From an uncultured Eggerthellaceae bacterium (lineage in GTDB: Bacteria; Actinomycetota; Coriobacteriia; Coriobacteriales; Eggerthellaceae): a stretch of 13,260 nt of DNA. The stretch lies in assembly GCA_902497215.1 (NCBI GenBank), contig CABVEH010000013.1, positions 1-13,260 on the forward strand. The letters are read 5' to 3'. A model generated the notes under the pieces. That model saw only the letters and a program-made list of their open reading frames with translations. It did no database searches and was not told where the DNA came from. Position 1 is the first letter of the stretch; the number at the start of each line of letters is the position of its first letter. A program made the position numbers and the translations under genes. Shown here piece by piece: positions 1 to 6,226 of the stretch.

Positions 1-72
1 GGCGAACTTCACCCACGCCTCCGCCCCTGTTCTACCTCGATTGCAACCTTTCGGCAACCTCGGGTAAACAAA

Positions 73-99
73 GCATTCCAGCGCACAGCGCCGGAATGC
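73..99. repeat. Interrupted palindrome/hairpin upstream of the baeRF-like gene
   Basis: GCATTCC (73-79) pairs with GGAATGC (93-99). Inside, GCGC (81-84) pairs with GCGC (88-91) around an ACA loop, leaving one A/C mismatch (80/92). This gives an 11-pair hairpin ending 46 nt before the ATG at 146. No T-run follows on either strand, so it does not look like a Rho-independent terminator. An operator or a 5' UTR structure is possible, but the function is unknown. A weak TTGCAA (41-46)/TAAACA (65-70) pair with an 18-nt spacer lies just upstream and could be a promoter, with low confidence. Confidence 0.5.
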
Positions 100-132
100 G
101 CGGGCTATATCCTTTGAGAAGATCGACCGAAC

Positions 133-139
133 AAGGAGG
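133..139 (+). promoter_or_regulatory. Ribosome binding site AAGGAGG
   Basis: A full-consensus Shine-Dalgarno lies 6 nt before the ATG at 146 and fixes the start of the baeRF-like gene. Confidence 0.85.
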
Positions 140-145
140 CCCACA

Positions 146-1021
146 ATGAGAAAGTCGGAAATGCGCGAGCTGGCAGAGCATATCTACGAGGGGCAAGAGC
201 TCGACCCCTCCGAGTTCAAGGCACAGACCCCGCCCGTTGTCACCATCTACCTCCCCATCCAGCGCGACGAGCGCGAAGGCCGCCGCAGCGATTGGGACCG
301 CATAGAGTTCAAGAACCTGTCGAACGAGGCCATAAAGGACCTCCAGAAGCATTGGGGCAAGGACGCCACGAAGGGCATCGTCGAAAAGCTCGAATACATC
401 CAGACCCACGAGGACATGCCGCTGTGGCTCGAAGCGAACGCTGGGCTGGCCTTCCTTGTGAACAACGACGACTGCTTCGTGTACAACATGGACGAGAAGC
501 CCGAGCCCAAGGTGGTCGTCGGCGACAAGTACGACATGTCCGGCCTGGTGTCTGAAGCCGAGCGCGACCAGGCGGCGCACTACAAGCTGCTGCTTCTCAG
601 CTCCGATTTCTTCGCCCTGCTTGAAGGCGACGAGACCAGCGTGCGCTACGTCAAGTTCCCAGACGACGTGAAGCACTACCTCACCCAGACCTACCCCGAA
701 TACGACGGCTGGAAGGCGCCGCTTGACTACTTCAGCCTGGAAGACCACATGTCCCCGTTCCACGACCACAAGTCACGCAACGACGTGACCAAGGAGGAGA
801 CGAAGAAGTTCTTCCGCTACGTCGACAAGGTGCTGAACGACAAGCTCCTGCTGCACAACACCGAGCCGGTGATCCTGGTCACGCTGCCCGAGCACGTTCA
901 CGAGTTCCGGGAGCTGTGCACGTTCAACCACCTGGAGCCCAAGGCCATCGAGAAGGACCCGGGCGCGCTCACCGGCCGCCAGCTGCGCGACGACGCCCTC
1001 AAGATCCTGGGGAAGGACTAG
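146..1021 (+). CDS. baeRF-family (release-factor-like) protein
   Basis: This 291-aa soluble protein has no signal peptide or membrane segment. It resembles the bacterial archaeo-eukaryotic release factor (baeRF) families. The N-terminal PPVVTIYLPIQRDER (29-43) fits their opening strand and Arg motif, followed by DRIEFKNL (51-58). A central LLLLSSDFFALLEGD (148-162) fits the conserved strand-loop-strand of the middle domain. The C-terminal EPVILVTLPEHVHEFREL (240-257) fits the L7Ae/eL30-like domain. No GGQ hydrolysis loop is visible, as is usual for bacterial members. Known family roles are inferred only: ribosome-associated functions or rescue. It ends soon after the last motif (LRDDALKIL, 280-288), which I judge shorter than many members. 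The start is ATG with a perfect RBS. It is the only plus-strand gene and stands alone, converging on tcdA with a 30-nt gap. Family assignment is from memory of motifs, so moderately sure. Confidence 0.6.
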   Translation: MRKSEMRELAEHIYEGQELDPSEFKAQTPPVVTIYLPIQRDEREGRRSDWDRIEFKNLSNEAIKDLQKHWGKDATKGIVEKLEYIQTHEDMPLWLEANAGLAFLVNNDDCFVYNMDEKPEPKVVVGDKYDMSGLVSEAERDQAAHYKLLLLSSDFFALLEGDETSVRYVKFPDDVKHYLTQTYPEYDGWKAPLDYFSLEDHMSPFHDHKSRNDVTKEETKKFFRYVDKVLNDKLLLHNTEPVILVTLPEHVHEFRELCTFNHLEPKAIEKDPGALTGRQLRDDALKILGKD

Positions 1022-1051
1022 CGTTACAACCGGTCGAGCCTCAGGCCACAG

Positions 1052-1783
1052 CTAGGCCAGAAGCTCCCGGATCACATACCCGGCGATCATCAACCCCATG
1101 GTCGGCGGGAAGTACGACAAGGTGCCGAGCTCGGTCTTTTCATGCCGCTCGGCACCTTCCTTTGCAGGCACCTTCACGGGAACCTCGGGCGAGAAGAGCA
1201 CGGTGACGCCCTCTATCCCACGGTCGCGCGCGATCTTGCGCATCTCGCGGCACAGAGGGCATATTCGGGTGTCCGCCAGGTCGGCGAACTCCAGCAATGT
1301 AGGGTCGGTCTTGTTCGCGCCGCCCATGGCCGAAACGATCCGTATGCCGTTGCGTGCGGCGTACTCCATCAGCTCGGCCTTCACCGAAAGCGTGTCGAAT
1401 GCGTCCACGATGAAGTCGGGCTTCGGAAACGCGCCCAGAAGCCCGTCGATGTTGTCGGCGTTCACGAACTCCTGCAGCGCGCCCACCTGCACGTCGGGGT
1501 TGATGTCCAGCGCCATCGCGCGCATGACCTCGGCCTTGGGACGGCCCATGGTGCTGAGGAACGCGACGGCCTGCCTGTTGAGGTTGCTCGGTTCCACCTC
1601 GTCCTTGTCGACGAACAGGAAGCTTCCCACTCCGCCCCGCACGAGCGATTCGGCACAGGCGGAACCCACGCCGCCCAGCCCGAACACCGCCACGCGCGCC
1701 CGCGCCAACTTTGCCAGGCCGCCCTCGCCGATCATCCTCGCCGTCCGACTGTTCCGCTCGAAATATCCCTCCGTGAACTCCAT
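1052..1783 (-). CDS. tcdA: tRNA threonylcarbamoyladenosine dehydratase (TcdA/CsdL, ThiF family)
   Basis: This 243-aa E1-like enzyme would activate N6-threonylcarbamoyladenosine at A37 of ANN-decoding tRNAs with ATP and cyclise it to ct6A. Visible motifs are the family opening FERNSRTARMIGEGGLAKL (8-26), the nucleotide loop GLGGVGS (35-41), the acidic VDKDEVEPSNLNRQ (58-71) with the conserved Asn/Arg, VDAFD (126-130), and the closing TLSYFPPTMGL (221-231). Length is typical. CPLC at 175-178 has one cysteine at the conserved family position and a second three residues later. HesA/MoeB/ThiF paralogues are alternatives, but the length and the CPL..MRK block favour TcdA. It lies 18 nt behind the rplL terminator with no clear Shine-Dalgarno; TAAAAT at 1795-1790 suggests a leaderless message. 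Confidence 0.85.
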   Translation of the reverse strand: MEFTEGYFERNSRTARMIGEGGLAKLARARVAVFGLGGVGSACAESLVRGGVGSFLFVDKDEVEPSNLNRQAVAFLSTMGRPKAEVMRAMALDINPDVQVGALQEFVNADNIDGLLGAFPKPDFIVDAFDTLSVKAELMEYAARNGIRIVSAMGGANKTDPTLLEFADLADTRICPLCREMRKIARDRGIEGVTVLFSPEVPVKVPAKEGAERHEKTELGTLSYFPPTMGLMIAGYVIRELLA

Positions 1784-1789
1784 GACCCC

Positions 1790-1795
1790 ATTTTA
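1790..1795 (-). promoter_or_regulatory. Candidate -10 box for a leaderless tcdA transcript
   Basis: On the minus strand TAAAAT is followed by GGGGTC and then the tcdA ATG, so the expected transcription start would fall on or next to the A of the start codon. No convincing -35 is seen at 17-18 nt upstream (CGGGTC or similar), and there is no Shine-Dalgarno at normal spacing apart from GGGG only 2 nt from the ATG. TANNNT boxes with leaderless starts are well known in actinobacteria. Confidence 0.45.
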
Positions 1796-1801
1796 GCCAA
1801 T

Positions 1802-1832
1802 AAAAAATGGGCGACCCGAAGGCCGCCCATTT
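1802..1832 (-). terminator. Rho-independent terminator of rplJ-rplL, UUCG-capped
   Basis: Read on the minus strand, arms AAATGGGCG and CGCCCATTT (1824-1832 and 1805-1813) are extended inward by one G.U pair and CC/GG to a UUCG tetraloop, giving 12 pairs. The downstream arm runs into a six-U tract ending at 1802. The hairpin begins 22 nt after the rplL stop. On the plus strand it has a T3 tail only, so it mainly serves the minus strand. Confidence 0.9.
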
Positions 1833-1854
1833 GAATGCGCTATGAAAGCGATTG

Positions 1855-2238
1855 CTACTTGACGGTGACGGCAGCGCCGGCTTCCTCCAGCTTGCCCTTG
1901 ATCTCGTCGGCCTTCTCCTGGTTGACGCCCTCGGCGACGGGGGTAGGAACGCCCTCGACGGCCTCCTTGGCCTCCTTCAGGCCCAGGCCGGTGATCTCGC
2001 GGACGACCTTGATGACAGCGATCTTGTTGTCGCCGAAGCCCTCGAGAATGACGTCGAAGTCAGTCTTGTCGGCACCGCCGGCGGCAGCCTCGCCACCAGC
2101 AGCAGGAGCGGCGGCCACGGCCACGGGAGCGGCAGCGCTCACGCCGAAGACCTCCTCAAGCTCCTTCACGAGCTCGGAGAGCTCGAGTGCGGGCATTTCC
2201 TTAAGAGCCTCGATGATTTCATCCTTGGTTACAGCCAT
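1855..2238 (-). CDS. rplL: 50S ribosomal protein L7/L12
   Basis: This 127-aa protein is the acidic stalk protein that recruits translation GTPases. The N-terminal dimerisation helices ([15 protein letters not shown] onward) are followed by an Ala/Pro/Gly-rich hinge (about 34-54). The C-terminal domain begins [20 protein letters not shown] and carries the conserved [16 protein letters not shown] and ends in AAVTVK. Length is normal. The start is ATG with AAAGGG 7 nt upstream. It follows rplJ after 61 nt and ends before the strong terminator at 1802-1832, so rplJL is a closed two-gene unit here rather than running into rpoBC. Confidence 0.98.
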   Translation of the reverse strand: MAVTKDEIIEALKEMPALELSELVKELEEVFGVSAAAPVAVAAAPAAGGEAAAGGADKTDFDVILEGFGDNKIAVIKVVREITGLGLKEAKEAVEGVPTPVAEGVNQEKADEIKGKLEEAGAAVTVK

Positions 2239-2257
2239 TTCAAACCCTTTCTGTCAT

Positions 2258-2273
2258 GCGGCCACCCGGCCGC
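2258..2273 (-). other. Intercistronic hairpin between rplJ and rplL
   Basis: GCGGCC (2258-2263) and GGCCGC (2268-2273) form a perfect 6-bp GC stem with a 4-nt loop in the rplJ-rplL gap. There is no U-run. It could tune the relative yield of L10 and L7/L12 (L12 is needed in about fourfold or greater excess) by processing or stability; that is inference. A second small stem (2296-2300 with 2304-2308) sits around the rplJ stop codon. Confidence 0.45.
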
Positions 2274-2299
2274 CTGTAGTTTTCACAAACCTTAGGCCG

Positions 2300-2821
2300 C
2301 TAGGCGGCTTCCTTCTGTCCCTCGATTGCTCCGAGCACGCGGGCAAACGCCTCCATCGGGCCGTTGAGAACGCGCACGGTCTTGACCAGCGGGTTCGAAA
2401 TGGTGCCGAGGAGCTTCGCGATGAGCTCTTCGCGGGAAGGCAGCGATGCGACTGCTTGCACCTGGGCGACGTCGAGGAACGCGCCGTCCATCATGCCTCC
2501 CTTGATCTCAAGGTTCTCGTTGTCCTTCGCGAAGTCGCGCAGCACCTTGGCGGATGCGACCGGGTCCTCCCCGGTGAACACGAAAGCAGAAGGGCCCGCC
2601 AGCACCTCGTCCATGTCGGGGCTGTCGGTTTCCTTGAGAGCGAGATGCATGATGGTGTTCTTGTAGACCTTCATGGAGGCGTCGGCGCCGCGGATTGCGC
2701 GACGGAGCTCCTGGATCTGCTTCACGGTGAGGCCACGGTAGTCCACAACCCACATTGCGCCGGCGTTCTCGATGTCCGACTTGATGTTCGCAAGCATCTC
2801 TACGTTTTCAGCATTGGGCAT
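2300..2821 (-). CDS. rplJ: 50S ribosomal protein L10
   Basis: This 173-aa protein anchors the L7/L12 stalk to 23S rRNA. Family motifs seen include MWVVDYRGLTVKQIQELRR, the MKVYKNTIMHLAL block, GPSAFVFTGEDP, and LPSREELIAKLLGTISNP, followed by the C-terminal helix that binds L12 dimers. I chose the ATG at 2821: AAGGAGG (2835-2829) stands 7 nt before it. The in-frame GTG at 2827, two codons upstream, is only 1 nt from the Shine-Dalgarno and is unlikely. It is transcribed from a promoter in the end of the DHHW gene through a structured leader, and L10 itself is the probable repressor, as in other bacteria. Confidence 0.97.
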   Translation of the reverse strand: MPNAENVEMLANIKSDIENAGAMWVVDYRGLTVKQIQELRRAIRGADASMKVYKNTIMHLALKETDSPDMDEVLAGPSAFVFTGEDPVASAKVLRDFAKDNENLEIKGGMMDGAFLDVAQVQAVASLPSREELIAKLLGTISNPLVKTVRVLNGPMEAFARVLGAIEGQKEAA

Positions 2822-2828
2822 ATTCACA

Positions 2829-2835
2829 CCTCCTT
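2829..2835 (-). promoter_or_regulatory. rplJ Shine-Dalgarno AAGGAGG, partly sequestered
   Basis: The site decides the ATG at 2821 over the GTG at 2827. Five of its seven bases (AAGGA) lie in the 3' arm of the 2831-2885 hairpin. Confidence 0.85.
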
Positions 2836-2885
2836 TTCAAGCCTCGGGTTCCGCCACTTGGGCTTGGGCCGCTGCTTGAAAAGGA
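2831..2885 (-). promoter_or_regulatory. Hairpin masking the rplJ ribosome binding site
   Basis: On the minus strand TCCTTTTCAAGC (2885-2874) is perfectly complementary to GCTTGAAAAGGA (2842-2831), a 12-bp stem with a 31-nt loop. The 3' arm covers AAGGA of the Shine-Dalgarno. The 5' arm contains the U-rich stretch that directly follows the upstream GC hairpin (2887-2919), so transcription and translation control could be linked. Confidence 0.65.
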
Positions 2886-2886
2886 A

Positions 2887-2919
2887 CGACCCCCGCCGCG
2901 CACAAGACGGCAGGGGTCG
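2887..2919 (-). promoter_or_regulatory. GC-rich leader hairpin, possible attenuator
   Basis: CGACCCCTGCCG (minus strand, 2919-2908) pairs with CGGCGGGGGTCG (2898-2887) through 12 pairs including one U.G wobble, followed by UUCCUUUUC. The U-tract is interrupted, so as an intrinsic terminator it would be weak; it may act as an attenuator of rplJL. Confidence 0.5.
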
Positions 2920-2934
2920 ACGAATTCAAATAGC

Positions 2935-3000
2935 CAACCACCTCGGCGGGCCGCAGATTCCTGCGATTAAACCTTTCGGTGCCTGCTGTCTTAAGCGGAA
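2935..3000 (-). ncRNA. L10 leader-like RNA element (rplJL 5' UTR)
   Basis: The minus strand shows AAGACAGCAGG (2992-2982), a short ACC-GAAA-GGT hairpin, TTTAAT, a CGCAG/CTGCG hairpin (2966-2952 region) and CCGCCGAGG (2949-2941). This order (AAGACAGCAGG, stem-loop, UUAAU, CCUGCCGAGGU) is what I recall of the L10 leader family, the binding site of the L10-(L12)n complex. It lies in the correct place, between promoter and rplJ. A covariance search was not possible here. Confidence 0.7.
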
Positions 3001-3020
3001 CGTACTGCTAAAGCCTGTCT

Positions 3021-3049
3021 ATTCTATACGAACTCCCAGAAGTCATCAA
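3021..3049 (-). promoter_or_regulatory. Promoter of rplJ-rplL
   Basis: TTGATG (3049-3044) and TAGAAT (3026-3021) are separated by exactly 17 nt on the minus strand, a good housekeeping-sigma match. The -35 overlaps the stop codon of the DHHW gene. The expected transcription start near 3014 gives a leader of about 190 nt. Confidence 0.7.
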
Positions 3050-4746
3050 GCATTCTGCCCAGGTGCGGTCCATCCGTCGGGGAGCTTGGGGCCGAACGTC
3101 TCCAGCAGGTCCTCCGACGTCATGCCGTCGGGGTAGATGATGCTCGTCAGCAGGCTGGCGCAGTTGTTGGTGCCGGCGAACATGATGACGTTCTCGAATA
3201 TGACGTCCTTGATGCCATGCTCCTCCACCAGGTCCACCAGCTTCCGCGTGGTGTAGCGGAAGTCGATGCAGTAGATGTCCTGGTAGCTGTCGACCATGGT
3301 GGACACCAGGGGGTTTCCGAACGAGTCCTTCACCACCAGGCACGACGACCCGTCGGTGACGTTCGGGTTGCTGATGTGCGTCAGCGGGCGGTTTCCGCCT
3401 ATGAAGCAGCTGTACTTGTCGCCGACAACCTTCAGTTGGTTCAGGTCGGTGATCACGGGAGCCTCGGTGACGTCCGACATTATGCTGTCGTCCTTCCAGT
3501 ACTCCACGGTGTTGGTGCCCTGCGGGATGCGCGCCGAAACGTAGTCGGGCTCTATGCCGTCTACGTTTATCATGTCGGCATACTCCCCTACGTAGTCGTC
3601 GAACACCAGCTCCTCCCAATCGAAGTAGGGAGCCGGGTCGATCCCCTTCTCCTTGCAGAAGCTTTCATACACGTAGTAGGCGGCAAGCTGCGTCCAATGA
3701 AAGTCGGTGCGGAAGTAAAGGTATTCGTCGCGATGGTCATACAGGGTGTCGAAGGTGGGCACCGTCTTCACGTCCGGCGACATCAGGCTGTAGAAGTAGT
3801 CGATCACCTGGTCCTGGTTGGGAACGCCCAAAGACGCAAGCACGTCGTCGTCCAGCATCACGCCGCCGTTGGTCGGAAGCAGCACCGAATACACGTCGGC
3901 CTTCCCTTCCAGAAGCTTCGCGGCGTCGTTTATCAGGTTCGCGTAGTTGCGCGTGGCGTCCTTCGAGAAATAGTACAGGGTGTATGCGGCCTTGCCGTCG
4001 GTGTATATGCCGTCGCTGATCTGGTTCTCCATGTCCTTGGCAGCCGTGCGCACGTCAGGCAGGTCAACATGGGCCCTGGCCGCCAGGTCGTCGGCGCTCG
4101 AATCGTCGACGAACTGCCCGCTGTCCTCGTCGAGCACGGGAAGCTCGTCGCTGGTGCGGTTGCCGCCCACCATGCGCGTCTCGGGCTCGATGCCGTACAG
4201 CGACTCCATGGAAAGGTCGGCGCTGACCATCTGCTCTCGCAGCGGGTACGTGTCGGAGTACCAAAGCGACGCCTCGGAAAAGAACGAGCCGTCCAGGAAG
4301 CTCTCCATGGTTAGCGGCGGCATCTCGGTAAGGGTGCGGTTCTCCACCTCGGACATGGTGGGGCGAAGGAACACAAGAAGCCCCAGAAGGCACCCTACGA
4401 GAAGCAGCGCCCCGAAACCGAACACCCCATAGGTGCGCCACTTGGTCACGAACCGCATGGTCTTGCGGCGATGGGCGAGCTCGGCGTCAGGGATTCCGCG
4501 CGCACGTTCCCTCGGACGCTGCGGCGCATGCTGCTGCTCCGCATCGCCATGAGGACGCGCTTCTTTCTGCGGGCGCTGCGGATGTTGCGGATGCTGTGGG
4601 CGGCCTTGCGCATCGGAACGCGCAGCCGGCCTAGCATGCGAGCTGTTGCGCGGAAGAGGCTGCGACCGAACCGGGCGCGAATCCGCATGCGCAAGACCCG
4701 TGCCCTGGTTGCGCTCGAAATCGCCCATGTTCCCGCTTTTCGCCAA
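3046..4746 (-). CDS. DHHW/AlgX-like membrane-anchored protein, partner of the MBOAT acyltransferase
   Basis: The 566-aa protein has three parts. Residues 1-104 are cytoplasmic, basic and low-complexity (Pro, Gln, Arg, His), including four (R/H)PQ triplets near 49-60. One transmembrane segment spans about 105-127. The rest is an extracytoplasmic SGNH-like domain. It carries the DHHW-family signature ENRTLTEMPPL (135-145), FFSEASLWYSDTYPLRE (155-171), the Asp-His motif TDFHW (347-351; DFHW instead of DHHW) and VVKDSFGNPL (471-480), whose Ser475 with Asp348/His350 would form the catalytic set. In AlgX/AlgJ- and PatB-type systems such proteins pass acyl groups received from an MBOAT to a surface polymer; the polymer here is unknown. 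The start is TTG at 4746 with GGAAGGGAAG 6 nt upstream; an ATG at 4728 has a poorer site. It is in an operon with MBOAT (23-nt gap). Confidence 0.8.
   Translation of the reverse strand: MAKSGNMGDFERNQGTGLAHADSRPVRSQPLPRNSSHARPAARSDAQGRPQHPQHPQRPQKEARPHGDAEQQHAPQRPRERARGIPDAELAHRRKTMRFVTKWRTYGVFGFGALLLVGCLLGLLVFLRPTMSEVENRTLTEMPPLTMESFLDGSFFSEASLWYSDTYPLREQMVSADLSMESLYGIEPETRMVGGNRTSDELPVLDEDSGQFVDDSSADDLAARAHVDLPDVRTAAKDMENQISDGIYTDGKAAYTLYYFSKDATRNYANLINDAAKLLEGKADVYSVLLPTNGGVMLDDDVLASLGVPNQDQVIDYFYSLMSPDVKTVPTFDTLYDHRDEYLYFRTDFHWTQLAAYYVYESFCKEKGIDPAPYFDWEELVFDDYVGEYADMINVDGIEPDYVSARIPQGTNTVEYWKDDSIMSDVTEAPVITDLNQLKVVGDKYSCFIGGNRPLTHISNPNVTDGSSCLVVKDSFGNPLVSTMVDSYQDIYCIDFRYTTRKLVDLVEEHGIKDVIFENVIMFAGTNNCASLLTSIIYPDGMTSEDLLETFGPKLPDGWTAPGQNA
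4567..4602 (-). repeat. Four 9-nt tandem units coding (R/H)PQ
   Basis: Plus-strand units CTGCGGGCG, CTGCGGATG, TTGCGGATG and CTGTGGGCG are imperfect copies and encode RPQ-HPQ-HPQ-RPQ in the cytoplasmic tail of the DHHW protein. Such a run is prone to length change between strains. Confidence 0.6.
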
Positions 4747-4769
4747 GCTCGACTTCCCTTCCGCGACGC

Positions 4770-6191
4770 TTAGAACTGGAAATAGATGAACGGGTTGTAG
4801 CTGAGACCCGAAAGGGCCACGACGGAAATGATAAGCAACAGCGGCGGCGTGACGGCCTCCAGCACGCTATATACCATCAAAGCAACATTACTCCTATTGG
4901 CCAGCGCGAACAGCTTCTTGTGAAGATGCTTGCCCAACGGCGTGCAAGCCACGATGCAGAACGCCAGCAGGAACACGTTCTGCAGGAAAAGGGTCTGCAC
5001 CTCCAGGCTGGTGAATCCGTTGCCCGAAAGTCCCAGGATACCTCCGAACACGAATCCCATCTCGGAGAAGTTCTCGAAACGGAACAGCACCCAGCCGAAG
5101 AACACGACAACCATGGCATAGATATGGGCCGGAACCGCCGGCATGCGCCCCTTGATCACGAACTTCTCCAGCAGCAGGAACGCCGCGAAGTAGAGGCCCC
5201 AAAGTATGTAGTTCCAGCTGGCTCCGTGCCACATGCCCGTAAGGAACCACACGATGATTATGTTGCGCACGTATTTGGCTGTGGAGCAACGGCTTCCGCC
5301 CAGCGGGATGTACACGTAGTCGCGGAAGAACGACGACAGCGAAATGTGCCAGCGGCGCCAGAACTCCTGCACGGACTTCGAGATATACGGATAGTTGAAG
5401 TTCTCGAGGAAATGGAAGCCGACCATGCGCCCCATGCCTATGGCCATGTCGGAATAGGCCGAGAAGTCCAGGTAGATCTCCAGCATGTAGAAGAGCATGC
5501 CCAGCCAGAATCCGGTGGTCACCTGCGTGAATATGCCAGGCTCGCCTATGGGCAGCAGCGTGTCGGCCACGGCGGCGCACGAATTGGCGAGGATCGCCTT
5601 CTTGGCAAGCCCTATGCAGAACCTGCGCACGCCGTAGTAGATGTCGTTCTTGGACACCTTTCGGCTGTCTATCTCGTCCTGGATGGTCTCGTAGCGCACG
5701 ATAGGTCCGGCGATGCACTGGAAGAACAGCGACGAGTACAGAAGCACCTTCCAGAAGCTGCGCTGCGCCGGCACCTCTTCGCGGTAGACGTCGACGACGT
5801 ACGATATCAGCTGGAACGTGTAGAAGGATATGCCTATTGGCAGCACGATGCCCAGCACTATGTCTTGATAGCCCAGAAGCCCCTGGAAGTTCCCGATCAG
5901 CCATTCCAGGTACTTGAACACGCACAGCACGCCAAGGAGAACGACGGATGCCGCAACCAGGTTGAGCTTCCTGGAAGCCGCCGTCTTCGACGCAGATACG
6001 CGCAGCGCGAAGAACCAGCTGACGAGCGTGTCGCCGACCAGCACCAACAGGTACTGGGGGCCGCCCCATGCGTAGAACACGAGCGATGAGACCAGCAGCA
6101 CCGCGTTCCTATGGCGTGGGTTCACAAGCGTGTACGTCACTAGGTACACGACGAGGAACAGGAATACGAATACGAGGCTGGAAAAGACCAT
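4770..6191 (-). CDS. MBOAT-family O-acyltransferase (AlgI-like)
   Basis: This 473-aa polytopic membrane protein has about ten or more hydrophobic segments from the N-terminus (FSSLVFVFLFLVVYLV) to the C-terminus. It transfers acyl groups, usually acetyl, across the membrane to a partner that modifies a polysaccharide, teichoic acid or peptidoglycan. Diagnostic motifs are LPIGISFYTFQLISYVVDVYR (117-137), FFQCIAGPIVRY (156-167), YLDFSAYSDMAIG (240-252), NFNYPYISKSVQEFWRRWHISLSSFFRDYVYIPLGGSR (264-301) and TGMWHGASWNYILWG (318-332) with the invariant catalytic His322. Length is normal. The start is ATG without a normally spaced Shine-Dalgarno (AGGGA is 13 nt away). Downstream lies the DHHW partner, the classic pairing. 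Acceptor and acyl donor cannot be told from sequence. Confidence 0.93.
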   Translation of the reverse strand: MVFSSLVFVFLFLVVYLVTYTLVNPRHRNAVLLVSSLVFYAWGGPQYLLVLVGDTLVSWFFALRVSASKTAASRKLNLVAASVVLLGVLCVFKYLEWLIGNFQGLLGYQDIVLGIVLPIGISFYTFQLISYVVDVYREEVPAQRSFWKVLLYSSLFFQCIAGPIVRYETIQDEIDSRKVSKNDIYYGVRRFCIGLAKKAILANSCAAVADTLLPIGEPGIFTQVTTGFWLGMLFYMLEIYLDFSAYSDMAIGMGRMVGFHFLENFNYPYISKSVQEFWRRWHISLSSFFRDYVYIPLGGSRCSTAKYVRNIIIVWFLTGMWHGASWNYILWGLYFAAFLLLEKFVIKGRMPAVPAHIYAMVVVFFGWVLFRFENFSEMGFVFGGILGLSGNGFTSLEVQTLFLQNVFLLAFCIVACTPLGKHLHKKLFALANRSNVALMVYSVLEAVTPPLLLIISVVALSGLSYNPFIYFQF

Positions 6192-6197
6192 AGGGCA

Positions 6198-6226
6198 ATG
6201 ATATCCCTATACCCAACGGCTGGTAA
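6198..6226 (-). promoter_or_regulatory. Candidate promoter of the MBOAT-DHHW operon, leaderless type
   Basis: On the minus strand TTACCA (6226-6221, 4/6 match to -35) and TATCAT (6203-6198, 5/6 match to -10) are 17 nt apart. TATCAT is followed by TGCCCT and then the ATG, so initiation is expected at or next to the start codon. The -35 lies inside a small palindrome, CGGCT/AGCCG at 6217-6230, which could be an operator. Confidence 0.5.

Noticed and set aside
1022..1051. Possible shared terminator between the convergent baeRF-like gene and tcdA
   Set aside because: Only very short GC inverted repeats (such as GCCT/AGGC) without T-runs are present.
2822..2827. Alternative GTG start for rplJ two codons upstream
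   Set aside because: It is only 1 nt from the Shine-Dalgarno, while the ATG at 2821 is at 7 nt and gives the usual L10 N-terminus.
1835..3136. 433-codon plus-strand open frame across rplL and rplJ
   Set aside because: It lies antisense to two unmistakable ribosomal protein genes, has no recognisable domain and crosses the L10 leader; it arises from high GC.
4894..6069. 391-codon minus-strand frame inside the MBOAT gene
   Set aside because: It is the MBOAT sequence read in another frame; the true frame carries the MBOAT motifs and TM segments.
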